Assembly: GCA_963575745.1 (NCBI GenBank)
Contig: CAUYUJ010015278.1
Span: 1-64,000, forward strand
Length of the DNA stretch: 64,000 bases
Reading direction: 5' to 3'
Source of the DNA: Prorocentrum cordatum
Taxonomy: Eukaryota; Sar; Dinophyceae; Prorocentrales; Prorocentraceae
Part shown: positions 1-11,880 of the stretch, piece by piece
How the letters are laid out: every line of letters begins with the position of its first letter
Position numbering within the stretch: the first letter of the stretch is position 1
Program-made: the position numbers and the translations under genes
Notes under the pieces: generated by a model
Told to the model about the DNA's origin: nothing
Databases searched by the model: none
Seen by the model: the letters and a program-made list of their open reading frames with translations, nothing else

Positions 1-60
1 TCCTCCTCCTCCTCCTCCTCCTTCCTCCTCCTCCCCTCCTCCTCCGCCCTGCTCGCTACT
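1..60. repeat. TCC microsatellite at window edge
   Basis: Nearly uninterrupted TCC triplets that run off the left edge of the window, so the true length is unknown. Confidence 0.9.
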
Positions 61-1397
61 CCATACCCCTCTCCCCCCTGGCCCGTTGTGGCCCGACTCG
101 GGCGACGAAGCAGGGCCCCGCCAGAACTTCGGCTGGCCAATGGAGCAGGGCAACGGCTCCTGCGCCGGCCTTCGGTACGCTGGCACGGCCCGCCCGCTCG
201 GGTACCTCATGGAACCATCGGCGTCCACCCTGCGCTCCATCCTGCCTATGCCCCAGGCATCACCAGGCTGATGCCCAGGCATCTGCTATGCCCAGCAACA
301 CCCAACCACGCCCATGCACGCGTCCTTCGATGCACGCGTAGCTTTCCCATGCGGATCTCTAGTGATCAGCAGTGGCACGGATAGGCATCCGCATGGTCAA
401 GCCTAGGCATGCTACGATAATAGGCACTTAGGCTGGGGGGTCCAAGACAATGCTTGGGAACAGACCGAACGGGCCGAGCAAATCGTACCCGCGCCGGCGT
501 TGGTGCCGTGCTGGTGATCGCAAGACAACTCTGGCTGCCACGTTCCAGGGGGTGCCGCGGGGGCGGCAGCAATGTATGGCGGTGCCCAGCCACCACCATA
601 GCCGGGCATCCAGAGGGAACCTGCGGAATTGGCAACCACTGGAAAAGCACGATGACTAAACAGAGAGGAGGATGAGGAGGAGGAGCAGGAGGAGGAGGAG
701 GGGACGGAGACGGAAGAGGAGGGGGAGGGGGAGAAGGAGGAAAAGAGGTAAGACACGGAGCGAGGCGCCTGCAAACATAATCAAACATGTTGGGCTAACT
801 TGATGTTCACAGACGGCGCCAATTATTGTCGAGGCCGGTTCCTCCTGCAACGCGAAGACAAGTCTTTGCGGGGGCGCTCAGCGCGGCCAATAATTGCAGG
901 AGGCCGGCCTGGCGGCGCCGAACGCACATCTCTTCGGCCGACAGAAAATTGTCCGCACGAGGTGATCGGTATCGATCCCAGGTGATTGGGCGGTTCCGTA
1001 GCAGCACTGAGTAATCATACCATGTGAGCAGTTCAAGCTGGCGGAACGGACCTGGACAACGGACAGGAGAAAGAGGAATTCGTTTGCTCTTCCTGCACGA
1101 CGGTTCTGGTACTTTCCACTCTGTATCGTTATCAAACATTACAGCGTCTGTTCAGTATTGTCTGCTTCATCCCGCCGTCCTTCGTGCCAATGTTCGCGGA
1201 TTGGCGTGCGAAGCACGTCAGGGGCGGCGTTGGAGGCAAGGCTGGAGGCGCCGCCAAGATTTCCAGCACCCACCCGCGACATCCGCGCGGAATTCTATGT
1301 ATCACTTCATGCTCATGCATCTGTTTCGTCTGAGAGTGCAGCAACTCTACGACAACGATGGCGAAGAACGGTCGGGTCGGACGAAGGTCGGGTCGGG
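61..1397. other. No gene recognised
   Basis: GC-rich unique-looking sequence. The only clear structure is a purine-rich GGA tract at about 660-745. Open frames here have low-complexity or arginine/proline-rich products and no recognisable domain. Confidence 0.6.
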
Positions 1398-1573
1398 CGA
1401 AAGGGGGGGATAACACAGGGGGGGTTTGAGAATCAGCTCACGTAGTTACTTTTTCCAGCGCCTCCTGGCGCCGGGAGGCGCCCATGTATCGAGGAATGGG
1501 CCCGGCGGCGGGGCCGAAACCAGCTGCATGCAGCAGATTTCGTAACCCCCCCTTTCCCTATCCCCCTCTTTCG
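1398..1573. mobile_element. T2 MITE-like element, copy 1
   Basis: An element of about 176 bp that starts CGAAAGGGGGGATAACAC and ends with the approximate reverse complement (TATCCCCCTCTTTCG). The interior contains AATCAGCTCACGTAG and CCAGCTGCATGCAGCA, both shared with the copy at 28575-28768. A degenerate third copy of the interior follows at about 1600-1720. It has no coding capacity. Confidence 0.75.
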
Positions 1574-1743
1574 TCCAGAAGGGGGGGGGGTAGCAAAAGG
1601 GGTGTTGGCGACTCAGCTCACGCAGCGTGCTCTCCTGGAAGCCTCCCGGCGACGGAGGCGCCACGCAGAACGCGCACGGCTGCGGGGCAAAAAACGAGCT
1701 GCATGTGCAGCAGACTTCGCCCCCCGCCCCCCCTTGCCTTAGC

Positions 1744-1895
1744 TCGGGCATGTCCGCCTGCCAGCGGATTCAGGGCCACAAATAAGAAAATACCCAGAAC
1801 AAAAATCAACAGGTACAGAAATAGTCCACAAATCGTCCCCAGGCTATGCTTTACACTACGTTTGGATATTCCTCCCGTAGAGGGACGTGCCCGAC
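1744..1895. mobile_element. T1 foldback MITE-like element, copy 1
   Basis: The left end is CTCGGGCATGTCC and the right end GAGGGACGTGCCCGAC, which are inverted relative to each other. The interior is A/T-rich and contains an aaatcgtccccaggc block seen in the other copies. This family recurs at 13304, 18248, 18745, 24174-24944 and 28149. Confidence 0.75.
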
Positions 1896-2003
1896 TTACC
1901 CCTTGCCCCTGCCCCCCTCTTTGTCCGACCCGACCCGTGCTCGTCGCCTGGCCTGCGGGTCCTGACTCGAGGCTCCGGCGGCCTTGCAGGACGACTTTGA
2001 AGG

Positions 2004-2170
2004 GGCCCTGGGACACACACACACACACACACACAAATAAATACACACAAACAACAGGATTCCCATATTTTCCCATATGTTCTGGGTTTCTGTCTTCCCC
2101 CCCACTTTCCCTATTTTTCTATATTTTCTGGGGAGTCGACGATTAATTGTGTCTGTGTTTTTTCCTTTCC
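2004..2170. repeat. R1 dispersed repeat, copy 1
   Basis: It begins with GGGACACACA followed by a CA run, then AATAAATACACACAAA, two CCCATATTTTCC/CTATATTTTCTG blocks, and GATTAATTGTGTCTGTG. Related copies lie at about 13040-13205, 13655-13815 and 25297-25455. Three copies sit shortly after a T1 element, so T1 and R1 may be parts of one larger unit. Confidence 0.7.
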
Positions 2171-2689
2171 TGAGACTTGGGGCACCCCAGGAACGCTCTC
2201 GGCCAGGCGCAGGTGCTGGAGAGGAGCTGCTTTCGTCCGACCCAGCCTTTCAGAGGGGGAATGGCGGCTTCACTCGCCGAGTTTGCGGGGCCTTCGACCG
2301 GACAGAAGTTCTGCTCCGAACTCGGGGAGGCACGCTGGCGGGGCGTCCATCCTCGACAGGGGTGCGCCCGAGTGGCGCCCCGAGGGTGGATCCTCGCCGA
2401 GTCTACCCCTCTCTGAGCGGCCTGACTTCTAGAGAGGACCTCGGGGATTGGGGGTAGGAAATCGCCCGCGACCCGCAAGAGGCAACTCAGGGGAGGTCTT
2501 CGCAGGAACGACTTAAGGCCGGCTGAGCCCGAGGAAAAAGCCGCCAAACCGCCGGACTAGTCGCACGGATGTGCTCCGCGCGGGGCGGCCGCGGAAAGAG
2601 ATGCCCAGGAGCCTGGCCCGGAGCCCAGGAGCCTGGCCCGCGAGGCCGCGGCCCTGGAGCCTGGCCCGCGAGGCCGCGGATGCGGATGG

Positions 2690-2870
2690 TTACCCAGACC
2701 CCCGGGCGCCCCGGTTTTTGTCCTAACGTCGACCCCCAGAAGCCAGAAGCCTCGGCCCATTCCCCGGAACCGGTTTGACGTCCCGCGTCGTTTCTTGACG
2801 GTCCCGAGGCCCGGGAGGGGCCCCCCAGAGGCAGAAACAAAAAGAACAAGAGCGCCCGTCGTGTCAGCTT
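2690..2870 (-). repeat. R2 dispersed repeat (inverted copy)
   Basis: Carries the R2 landmarks in reverse: the CGGTCCC/CCGGAACCGG block, TTCTTGACGGTCCC, GAGGCCCGGGAGGGGCC and AGAAACAAAAAGAAC. Plus-oriented relatives lie at 11345-11560, 16285-16460 and 29075-29255. The flanks 2170-2690 and 2880-3630 show no gene; 2880-3630 contains only short CAA, CTCC and G-run patches. Confidence 0.55.
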
Positions 2871-3629
2871 CATGACTCGAGGGGGCCTGGATGTGCTCTC
2901 CCCACACGAGACCGCAAGAAAGCAGCAGCAACAACAACGACGACAGCAGGGCGCCTGAACCTTTGCAGCCTCCCGCGCTGCGCCGCCCGGCTGTCGCCGG
3001 CCGCCACCAGCGCGGTGCCCCCACCGTCCTGAGGCGGGGGGGGAGGCAAGAGCGGCGCCGTCACCGCTTCAGGAGATCGTCAGGAGGCACGTGAGCGTTT
3101 TCACACTCGGCGCTTCGGCCTTGGGCGGAAGGGGGGGAGGGCGGGGAGGGGTCTGGCTCTGGACCTCTGCTCAGTGCGACTGTTTGCGACATTGCGTCCT
3201 GTGAGGAGAGACCCCACCTGCTTGAAACATGCGCCAAAAGCAGCCAAGATCTACTCCATGGGGGAGGGGGGGAGGGGGGGTGCGAGGGACCGCGCTCATC
3301 GGCAAAACAACGAATAACAAAACAATCAGCAAGCCTTCGTGTAGGGTGTTCGATCGCGGACCCCGTGTTGCACGCAACCCAACCAACGTTCGCGCCGAAA
3401 GAAAAAACGCTTGAAACCGCCAAAGATGGCCAGACACAACCGAAGACCGTCAGAATACCGTCGAAGACCGCCGAAACCCGTCCGAAGACAGCCCAAGAGC
3501 GATGGGCAACGAGGGGTCCATGGTCGAACACGTAGTGTAGAGAGCAAAACAACCACCCTCATACAAAAATTAGCCTGGCGAAGGACGCGACCATATGCAG
3601 TTGTGAATACCGCAATTGTGAATATCTCC

Positions 3630-4600
3630 CTCGGTGGAACTCCCTATGGGGCCACGAAGCGCTGTACTGGGTGGGTGAAACGCAGGGAGCAAGGGCTGTG
3701 TTGGGTGGTGGCGGACGCACGCGGGCGGTGCCACTGGGACCTTCGGTGGAGCCCCCATATGGGGCCACGAAACGCTGTACGGGGTGGGCGAAACGAAGGG
3801 AGCAATGGCTGTACTGGTTGGTGGCGGACGCATGCGGGCAAAGCCACGGGGACCTTCGGTGGAGTTCCCTATGGGGCCACGAAGCGCTGTACTGGGTGGG
3901 TGAAGCGAAAGGAGCAAACGTTGTGCTGGGTGGTGGCGGACGCACGCGGGCGGTGCCACTGGGACCTTCGGTGGAGCCCCCTTTTGTGGGGCCACGAAGC
4001 GCTGTACTGGGTATGTGAAAAGCAGAGAGCAGGGGCCGTGTTGGGTGGTGACGGACGCATGAAGGCGGTGCCACTGGGACCTTCGGCGGGCCCCCCTTTA
4101 CGGGGCCACGAAACGCTGTACTGGGTGGGTGAAACGCAGAGAGCAAGGGCTGTACTGGGTGGTGGCGGACGCATGCGGTCGGTGCCATTGGGACCTTCGG
4201 TGGAGCCCCCCATGGGGCCACGAAGCGTTGTACTGGGTGGGTGAAACGCAGGGAGCAAGGGCTGTGCTGGGTGGTGGCGGACGCACGCGGGCGGTGCCAC
4301 TGGGACCTCCCGTGGAGCTCCCTATGGGGCCACGAAGCGCTGTACTGGGTGGGTGAAACGCAAGGAGCAAGGGCTGTGCTGGGTGGTGGCGGACGCACGC
4401 GGGCGGTGCCACTGGGGGCTTCGGTGAGGCTCCCTGTGGGGCCACGAAACGCTGTGCTGGGTGGGTGAAACGCATGGAAGAAGGAGGAGGGAGGGGAGGA
4501 GGGGGAAGAGGGGAAGGAGGAGGAGAGCAGGAACGCGGGGACCGTCTCTTCAAAACGAGGACCCAACACCACAGGATGGCTGGGAAAAACACAGCAACAA
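3630..4600 (+). repeat. 112-bp satellite array with shared flank
   Basis: Eight head-to-tail units. The landmark GGGGCCACGAAGCGCTGTAC recurs at about 3649, 3761, 3874, 3989, 4103, 4215, 4327 and 4439, giving a spacing of 112-115 bp. A purine-rich flank and a block containing CCACAGGATGGCTGGG follow. The same array and the same flank occur in inverted orientation at 51185-51945. The units lack stop codons in several frames, so long apparent reading frames on both strands are a by-product. Confidence 0.9.
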
Positions 4601-5694
4601 GCAAAACCGTTTCGTAAATGAACCCACGGCAGGAGTCAAACAGGACAAGGCTGTTAAATCAACGATCGGAACCCTAGGCCGTTCCATAAAGCGAAACCGC
4701 TTCGCAAACGCACGCAATAAAGGAAGCGAACCCGACAGGGTTGTTCGATCAACGCCCAAGGCCCCAGGACGTTTCGTCAACGCGAATGGAATGCACCAAC
4801 GTTGGCGGCGCGGCCTTCTAACAAGGACAAAAAACTTCTCGGAAGACAGGGGCCGCCTTGGAAGGTCCCCGGAAATATCTAAGGAAGTGTCCCAACAGCC
4901 TAACGGCTTTCTAAGACGCCCCCATGCTTTACTGGAAGACCCGCCGCATTTTAGAACCCCGACCCTCCCCGCACACCCCCCTCTTTGGGAACCGCCCATG
5001 CGGGCTACCAAACCCAGCCCAGCTCAGAAGCCACTGAGCTGGATTAGCCCCGATTGGGCATAATGAAGCTGGCTGAAGCGGGTGTAAGCTGGATGTCGCG
5101 GGCAGATGCAGGCTCAGGCTGGCTGCCGGCCGCGGATATATGAGCGCTGATGCTGAGCTTTACTTCCCAAGGAGCGCATCCTCGGGGAAGGGACGCCTGG
5201 CCAGCACCAGATCGGGAAATCGGACCCAATCGGAATTTGCGGCCAGATCGGGCCACATCCAGTCTTCTGACCTCGTGCGTCACGCCCAGCGAAGCGAGAC
5301 ATGCGATTGTCTTGGCGCGCTCGCGCTCTCGCGACGCCGCCTTGGAGAAGGGCAACCGCTTTGGCCCCGACCGCGACACGCGAAGCGCGATCATCCAGAT
5401 CGGAATCCGCCAGAATGGGGGAGGACTAAGACGATAGCGTGATATATGCCATGGCAATGGACACTCTAACAGCCCTATCATTGAGTTTCAACGTTGTTTT
5501 ACAAAGTGTGGAACTGGATTGGTTAAATGTCTGAAACATGCTCTTCATATGCGTAGACCACATTGAAATCGAGACATCTGTAGATTATGTGGCAACATGC
5601 CTCCTCTGCATTGATCGTCTTCCACAAATATAGCCATACTGCTACCCCGCAGACCTTCCCTGGGGTTCGTTCTGGCCAGACCACCGAAACAAAA
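4601..5694. other. No gene; contains one R5 copy
   Basis: Unique-looking sequence. At about 5030-5170 there is an R5 repeat: short AGCTGGATT-like steps followed by CCGCGGATATATGAGCGC and TGATGCTGAG. Related R5 copies are at 14190-14320, 42850-43000, 49400-49515 with 49880-49940, and 51100-51180. Confidence 0.5.
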
Positions 5695-5699
5695 AGATG

Positions 5700-8010
5700 C
5701 CAGCCGTGGCGACGAGGCACGAGCAGTGGTCGGCTCGGCGTGCTCGGCGCGCTGTCGCTGAGCAAGGACGCCGACGATCTCACCCTGGCCAAGGGCGGCA
5801 AGGCGAAGCACATCGCGGACGACACTGCCGAGACCGCGGCACGGCTCGTTGGCTACTCGCAAGACGAGCTGGACCTAGAAGTCAGCATCGCCACGCAGGG
5901 GGCGGAGGGCAAACCAATCGTGCTGGGGCCGTCTTCGTGGCTGGCGGCTGCTCCATGATGCCGGCTGGGGCGTCCTGGAGTGGCGGTTGTCAAGAACGCG
6001 AGGCAACTTGGCATCGACAGGATTGGCGAGGACGTTGTTCGCCAGCCAGCGCGCGCTGTTCAGAGGCGGCTGCCAGTCCGCAGCGGCAGATTGAAGGCTA
6101 TGGCGGATCGTTCCCGCAGGCCCCAGCGAGCGAAAGCATTGGGAGGGCAGATCTGGAAGGTCGCCAAAATCGCCTTCAAGCCTGCTGCAGCCAACTTCGG
6201 GCACAAGACCCTGGTCCACTCGCTGGCTGACCTCCAGCGAGTGCGCAGCATGGTCAGCAGTGCGCTGCCATGCAAGGCGAGGTTCAAGAGCATGATGTTC
6301 CTGCGCCTGGCCTGCTCGGTCGAGGACCTGGGCCCAGGATGCCGCGCTGCGCCCATTGGGGAGTGTGCGGCGCAAGCATGGGATGGCGTCGCTAGCCGCG
6401 AAACCCAGCGCGCGGCCTGGAGACGACAGCAGGCGTTGAGGGGAGACAAAACCTGGTGTGGAGTCAAGGGGCCCGCCTCCTCGGTCGTCCTTGCCACGCA
6501 CGAGATCGGATTGTCGTGGCCAGCATGGGGCACCTTCATCCCGAGAGATGGCATCACCATGGATGTGCTCAACACTTGCCCGCGCGACGTCCGGGCGCAG
6601 GCCACATGGGACGCTGAACGAGCCACGTGGGAACAATGGGTGGCTGAGGACCCCGCCCGGCACGCCTTGCACCCGATGCCGTTCGCGGAGCCCTTGCGCG
6701 AGGTTCGCTGCGCACAGATCGGCATGGTGCGTGGGCGTCGCAGCAGCATCCAGAGCGGTCACAGCTGGCCCGTGGACGCAAGAGCGAGCGCATGCCACAG
6801 GGTTGACAAGCGACGCGCGCTGCCAAGTGTGCCGCCAAGCTGGAGTCAATACCCTCGGCTCCGCGCATCACCGCCTCGGTCAGAGACGCGACCTCACAGG
6901 CTGGCCATGCCACCGACGTGGCAGCACGCCATCGCCAACAGCGAGAACAGGCTGCTGTTGGAGCGCGGCATGGCGCCACACTCAGGAATGCAGCGCCCTT
7001 TCCAGCCGCAAGATAGCATCGCCTTCCCGGCCAATGCTGAAGGCGCGCACGTGCTCACCGGCGACGTCGCGACGGACAGCGCGCCGAAGGGCGACTGGCG
7101 CTGGCTGGGCCGCGCGGGCCGGGCAGCGCAGCAGGCGGCAGCGGAGGGTGCCGCCGAGGAGGCTGCAATCGCCTGGGGGCCACCTGCCGGTGTACCCGCC
7201 AGTCCAGCGGAACACCGATCGAGCGGAGCTGCACGGCGCCGCCGAAGCGCCGGAGCACGCGATGTCGCCCATCCACTCGCGCGTTGGAATGGCAGGCGGT
7301 GGTCGGTGGCGTTGAAGCGGGGCGGGCGCGGTGCACGAGCTCGGCGAGGCCGACCGCGGACGTGCGGCACCGCATCTGGCTCCAACTGGAGGGCGTTGGC
7401 ATTGGACCAGCGGGGGCGGTGCGCGGCACTGGCCAGCAGGGGCTCCGACAGGTGGGCGGGCGAGGGGGCCCACGTGGGCAACAGCGGGGCACCCGAGTGC
7501 GGCAGCCAGGCCTGCAAAGAGACCGCGAGCCTACCAGGCGGAGCTTGCCGTCCGCGCCTTCGCCGCCAGACGTGCAGCCAATGCCGCGGCGGCCGCAGGC
7601 GGCACGATGCCCGCCCTTGCAGCTGATGCCAAATGAGGGCCAAGGACACCGGCGGCAGCAAACCGCCAGCGGCTGGAAGCGTGCACAGTGCGGCAGGCGC
7701 GCACGAAGAGGACATGACCTCGTGGACGCCCGACGCGGCGGGCACGCGGCGGCACAGCTGACGACCCAGGTCGGCGCCCAGGCAGTCACTGACCAAGGCC
7801 ACGTCCGCTGGAAAACTGGCCCCTGGGTCTGGCGAAGCGGTGCGGGCACCACGCGCGGCAGCGGCTGGCGCGGCTTGTCTTGGGCACGAGGCGCCCGGGC
7901 CACCCGACGCAGACGTGGCAGCTGGACAACTGGCGTGCCGGTCCCGCGCCCAGGGCAGGGCCGAGGTGAGAGGCAGGCCTGTGGGCACGCCAACGCCACT
8001 CGCACTGAGT
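5700..8010 (+). mobile_element. 5'-truncated, decayed LINE (RT end to RNase H)
   Basis: Dinoflagellate-type LINE remnant broken by frameshifts. In order it shows the reverse-transcriptase palm (KDADDLTLAKGG, 5764-5799, then LDLEVSIATQG), the post-RT helical region with ARQLGIDRIGED (about 5995-6035), a CxxC-GxxxT-H knuckle (CQVCRQAGVNTLG, 6821-6859), and an RNase H domain with the first catalytic Asp (GDVATDSA, 7060-7083) and the Glu motif (TDRAELHGAAEA, about 7214-7249). A Cys-poor tail follows. These domains are read in three different frames, so the element is dead. The Tyr of YxDD is replaced by Asp. Endonuclease and RT fingers are missing, as in 5'-truncated LINE insertions. The element abuts a GGA microsatellite, possibly its 3' tail. 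Family assignment rests on motif order. Confidence 0.8.
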
Positions 8011-8018
8011 GACTGGGA

Positions 8019-8125
8019 GGAGGAGAAGGGGCAGGAGGAGGAGCAGGAGGAGGAGGAGGAGGAGGAGGAGGAGGAGGAGGAGGAGGAGGAGGAGGAGGAG
8101 GGGAGGGGGAGGGGGAGGAGGACAA
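8019..8125. repeat. GGA microsatellite
   Basis: GGAGGA run directly downstream of the LINE remnant. Confidence 0.95.
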
Positions 8126-8247
8126 GCTAGGTGCGCTCGCGTCATATCTGACGTCCTACCCCTCCCTCCCATCCCTTACCATGGCGCTGATTTTCTCTAT
8201 CCGCGGACGCGTGTCGTAGCGGACCTGTGGCTCCGCGCGCGCGTGCG

Positions 8248-8440
8248 TAGTGGGTGGTGGTGCGCGTGCGTGCGTGCGTGCGTGTGTGCGTGGTTGTGGT
8301 TGTGGTTGTGGTGGTGGTGGTGGTGGTGGTGGTGGTGGTGGTGGTGGTGGTGGTGGTGGTGCTGCTGGTGGTGGTGGTGGTGCTGCTGCTGGTGGTTGTG
8401 GTGGTGGTGGTGGTGGTGGTGGTGGTGGTGTGGCGCGGTG
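8248..8440. repeat. TGG/TGCG microsatellite
   Basis: TGCG steps (8265-8290) pass into a TGG run with a few TGC triplets. All reading frames here give homopolymers and are not genes. Confidence 0.95.
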
Positions 8441-8454
8441 GTGGCGGGCGGATG

Positions 8455-8745
8455 GGCGCGCGAGAAAGAGGCCCGCGCTGGGGCGAGAACGCCATCCTGA
8501 ACGACGGAGGCCAAACACCGATCCGAAAATGAGGCCCACGCTGCAGCGGGAGCACGATTCGGAACGATTCCGGAGCAGAAATGAGGCCGGCGCCTCAGCG
8601 AGAGCAGCATTTTGAAAAAAAGCAGGCAAAAACCCAACTCCCGGGAATCCTGTGTGTAAAAAGACAGTACGCGGGGGGGGGTCGGCCACTCCCAGCACGC
8701 CATCAGGGGAAGAGGGAGAGTAGTATTCATATTGAGTAATTGTGG
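8455..8745. repeat. R7 dispersed repeat, copy 1
   Basis: Shares GCGGGAGCACGATT-type blocks, an ACAGTACGCGGGG block and GAGAGTAGTATTCAT...GTAATTG with 35075-35365. It has no coding capacity that I recognise. Confidence 0.6.
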
Positions 8746-8835
8746 AGGAGGAAGAGGAGGAGGACGAGGAGGAGGAGGAGGAGGAGGAGGACGAGGAGGA
8801 GGAGGAGGAGGAGGAGGAGGAGGCGGCGGCGGTGT
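8745..8835. repeat. GGA microsatellite
   Basis: GGA run with a few GAC interruptions. Confidence 0.95.
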
Positions 8836-9089
8836 AGAGCCGTCGCGATGCCCAGCCAGGCAGTCTAGGGCGGTCGCACAGCGACGCCTAGGCACGCTGG
8901 TGGGATGGGCCGAAGGCCATTCGATCCGCCGCCCCCTGTCGATTCATCGCAGGGGTGCCTGTCGTGCTAGATCCTTTCGGTTTTGGTTTTGGTTCTTTTT
9001 CCAAAAGAACTCTCCCTGGGGCTTCGGCCCGTCCCGCAGGCCACCCAGAAAGATCTTCCAGAGGTGGTTGCCAAAGGATTTTCCTGCTC

Positions 9090-10400
9090 CGGACGGTGCC
9101 AAGACGGCTTAAGATGGCCTACGAGACGGCTAAGATATCCCCAAGATGCCTCCAAGACGGCCCAAGATGCACCCAAGACGGCATCAGATGGCCTCAAGAT
9201 GGCCGAAGACGGCCCCAGAGGCCCATCAGAGTCTTCCAAGACAGCCCAAGACGCCTCCAAGAGATCCTCCAAAGGGGCCGAAGAGGCCCAAATCATTGAT
9301 TTTCCGCTGGTTTTTGAAGGATGTTGGCATTTGCTTCTGTTCGGCCTTCTGACGGCTCAAGACGGCCCAAGAGGCCTCCACGATCGCCCCAAGATCGCCC
9401 ACGAGGCCTCCAAAATGGCTCAATGACGACCCAAGAGGCCCCCAAAACGGACCCAAGAGGACCCCAAGACGGCCTGAGAGGCCTCCAAGACGCCCAAGAT
9501 GGCCTCCAAGACTGTTAAAATGGCCCCAAGATGCCTCCAACACGGCCCAAGATGCACCCAAGACGGCCTGAGATGGCCTCAAGATGGCCGAAGACGGCCC
9601 CAGAGGCCCCCAAGAGGCCTCCAAGACGGCCCAAGAGGCCTCCCAGAGGTCCTCCAGGAGGGCCCCAAGAGGCCCAAATCATAGATTTTCCGTTGGTGTT
9701 TGAAGGATGTTTGCATTTGCTTCTGTTCGGCCTTCCGACGGCTCAAGACGGCCCAAGAGGCCTCCACGATCGCCCACGAGGCCTCCAAGATGGCCCCATG
9801 ACGGCCCAAATGGCCTCCAGGACGGCAAAGATGGCCCCAAGATGCCTCCAAGACGGCCCAATATGCACCCAAGACGGCCTAAGATGGCCTCAAGATGGCC
9901 CAAGACGGCCCAAGAGGCCCCAACAAGGCCTCCAAGACGGCCGAAAAGGCGCCCAGAAGGTTTCCCAGGAGGGCACGACGAGGCCAAAATCATTGATGTT
10001 CCTAAGGTTTGTCAAGGATTTTGACAGTTGCTTGTTCGCGGGAGTCCGACGGCTCAAGAAGGCGCAAGAGGCTCCCAGGATCGCCCAAGAGGCCTCCAAG
10101 ATGGCACCATGACGGCCCCAAAGGCTCCCCAGACAACCCCAAGAGGCCCCAGCACGGCCCAAGAGGCCTCCAAGACGCCCAAGATGGCATCTGAGAACTC
10201 CTGGTATGCCCCAAGAGGGCCCCAAAACGACCCAGACAGGCCCCCAAGACGACGTCCGATGGCGTCAGACAAGCCAGGAACGCCCTAAGACGGCCAAAGA
10301 GGCCCCCAAGAAGCCCCCAAAGGCCTCCAAAAACCATCCTAGAGGCCCCCAGGAAGCTCCCAGGAGGCCCCAAGAGTGCCCCAAGAGGCGCCCAAGAGGC
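9090..10400. repeat. R3 minisatellite with higher-order repeats
   Basis: Degenerate 10-12 bp units of the type CCAAGAGGCCT and CCAAGATGGCC. A non-repetitive spacer (AAATCATTGATTTTCC through TTGCTTCTGTTCGGCC) recurs at about 9291, 9676 and 9989, giving higher-order units of about 385 and 313 bp. Shorter R3 tracts occur at 11580-11880, 21115-21235, 29320-29910, 29940-30135, 30680-30935 and 44590-44965. Four of the tracts, including this one, are followed by TCC microsatellites. Confidence 0.85.
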
Positions 10401-10480
10401 CGCCTCCTCCTCCTCCTCCTCCTCCTCCTCCTCCTCCTCCTCCTCTTTTTTTTTCCTCATCCTCCTCCTCTTCCTCTTTT
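10401..10480. repeat. TCC microsatellite
   Basis: TCC run followed by pyrimidine-rich sequence. The next stretch, 10480-10975, shows no gene. Confidence 0.95.
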
Positions 10481-10977
10481 TGCTCCCCCATGCGTTCCCC
10501 GAAGTCTTTCCAAACTGGCTCGGGGAACAACTGGCCCGATAACTTGGCCAAGCTCTGCCCCAGCTGTCGGCCACAGAGGCGCTTCCAAAGGGGCAGGGGA
10601 CGGAGGTGATTCGCCGTGGGCCTCTTCGATAACTGCAGCTTGAAAAGCCTAACCAATCGTGGCACGGATCGGCAGAAGCAGACGGCAGACCCAAAAGAGA
10701 GAGCAGCAGATCGGAGCACGTGCAGCCGAGGCACGGTTGCTTTTTCAGCGGCGCTGCTGCTGTCCAGAGGAGAAGGGAGGGGGCCGCAGAGAGGACAAAG
10801 AGGGAACGGGGGGGATGGAAAAGTAAGCCGAAGCCAGGACGAGGATACACTCGGGTAGTGATGCATAGGGGATCTCCGAGATCTGGCGGGGCGGGCGGAC
10901 GCGTCGAGCGCCGCGGCCTTCTCGGAGCGTTCTGAGAGCGTTCTGGACCGACGCCCTGGAACGGAGTTATCCTCGGA

Positions 10978-11075
10978 GGAGAAGGAGGACGTGGAGGAGG
11001 AGGAGGAGGAGGAGGAGGAGGAAGGAGGAAGGAGGAGGAGGAGGAGGAGGAGGAGGAGGAGGAGGAGGAGGATGA
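10978..11075. repeat. GGA microsatellite
   Basis: GGA run interrupted once by a GAAGGAGG motif. Confidence 0.95.
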
Positions 11076-11204
11076 GGAGTCCTGGCCCTGTCCGAGAGGT
11101 GCCCGGCGAATTCGCGCCGATTCGCCACTGGCCCGCAAGGCGACGGGCCGGATGAGCCCTCTGGACGCCATCGGCCGTTGGGCCCAGGGGGGTGGCTGCG
11201 CCCC

Positions 11205-11880
11205 AACCTGGGGAAAATCCAACACGCCCACTCGGCGTAGGCGGTTCAGCGACGAGGTTGTTCCAACCTCCCCCGTCCCCTTCTGGGAGGGAGGAGATTG
11301 GGCAGATTCATCCCAATGTATGCTTCCCAGACCCCCTCGAGTCATGAAAAAATCACGACGGCAAGTTTTTCGCTATTGTCGGCCTCCGGGGGCCCTTACC
11401 GGCCCTCAGGACCGTCAAAAAACGACTCAGAATGAAAAACCGGTCCCGGGGAATCGGTCCGGACCTCTGGGGGTCGCGTCATGAAAAAATCATGACGTCG
11501 GGGGTCTGGGTTCCTTGTGTCCCCAACCCCCAGCCTCCTCCCATGGATCTGGACAGGGGTGCCCCGGGAAGGGTTGGGGCGTCCAACATGGCTCCAAGAG
11601 GGCTTCAGATAGGCCCAAATGGCTCTGAGAGGGCCTTTAAGACAGCCTCTGATCTGGCCACTCCTCCAACACGCCTCCACGAGGCCACAAGACACCCCCA
11701 ACGACGGCTACATGCGACCCTTCCCAAATGGAAAACAAGTGTTGCTGCCTTCTCGCCCTTTTGGCTTCCGATGAGCCTTTTGAGGCCTCAAGATGGCTGC
11801 AAGTTGGCTCATGAGAGCCCAAAAGCAGCGCAGGATTGCCCCACATGGCCACAAGAGCGCCCCAAGAGGACCCCAAGGGA
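11205..11880. repeat. Composite: R3 head, R2 and short R3 tract
   Basis: The block contains a head sequence with GGCGTAGGCGG and GTTCCAACCTCCCCC, an R2 copy at 11345-11560 (CTATTGTCGGCCTCCGG; GGACCGTCAAAAAACGACTC), then GATCTGGACAGGGG and GGTTGGGGCGTCCAA leading into R3 units. The same order of head, GGGGCGTCC and R3 is seen at 30485 and 44450. Confidence 0.6.

Noticed and set aside
3411-4572. Long reading frames on both strands across the 112-bp satellite (277 and 337 codons)
   Set aside because: They arise because the satellite unit lacks stop codons in several frames. The products are the same peptide pieces in rotating frames, and the mirror array at 51 kb gives them too.
5980-7626. A 548-codon plus-strand frame as an intact gene
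   Set aside because: Only parts match LINE motifs; palm, knuckle and the RNase H Glu motif lie in other frames. It is a decayed LINE, not one protein.
5875-7988. Long minus-strand frames over the same LINE
   Set aside because: They are the antisense of the LINE coding strand and show no motif of their own.
8009-8900. Poly-Gly, poly-Arg, poly-Trp and poly-His reading frames
   Set aside because: Pure translation of GGA and TGG microsatellites. They have no start context, no domain and mirror frames on both strands.
9340-9760. GGCTCAAGACGGCC as spliced-leader relicts
   Set aside because: GGCTCAAG occurs here only as part of the R3 repeat unit, and the CCATTTT half is missing.
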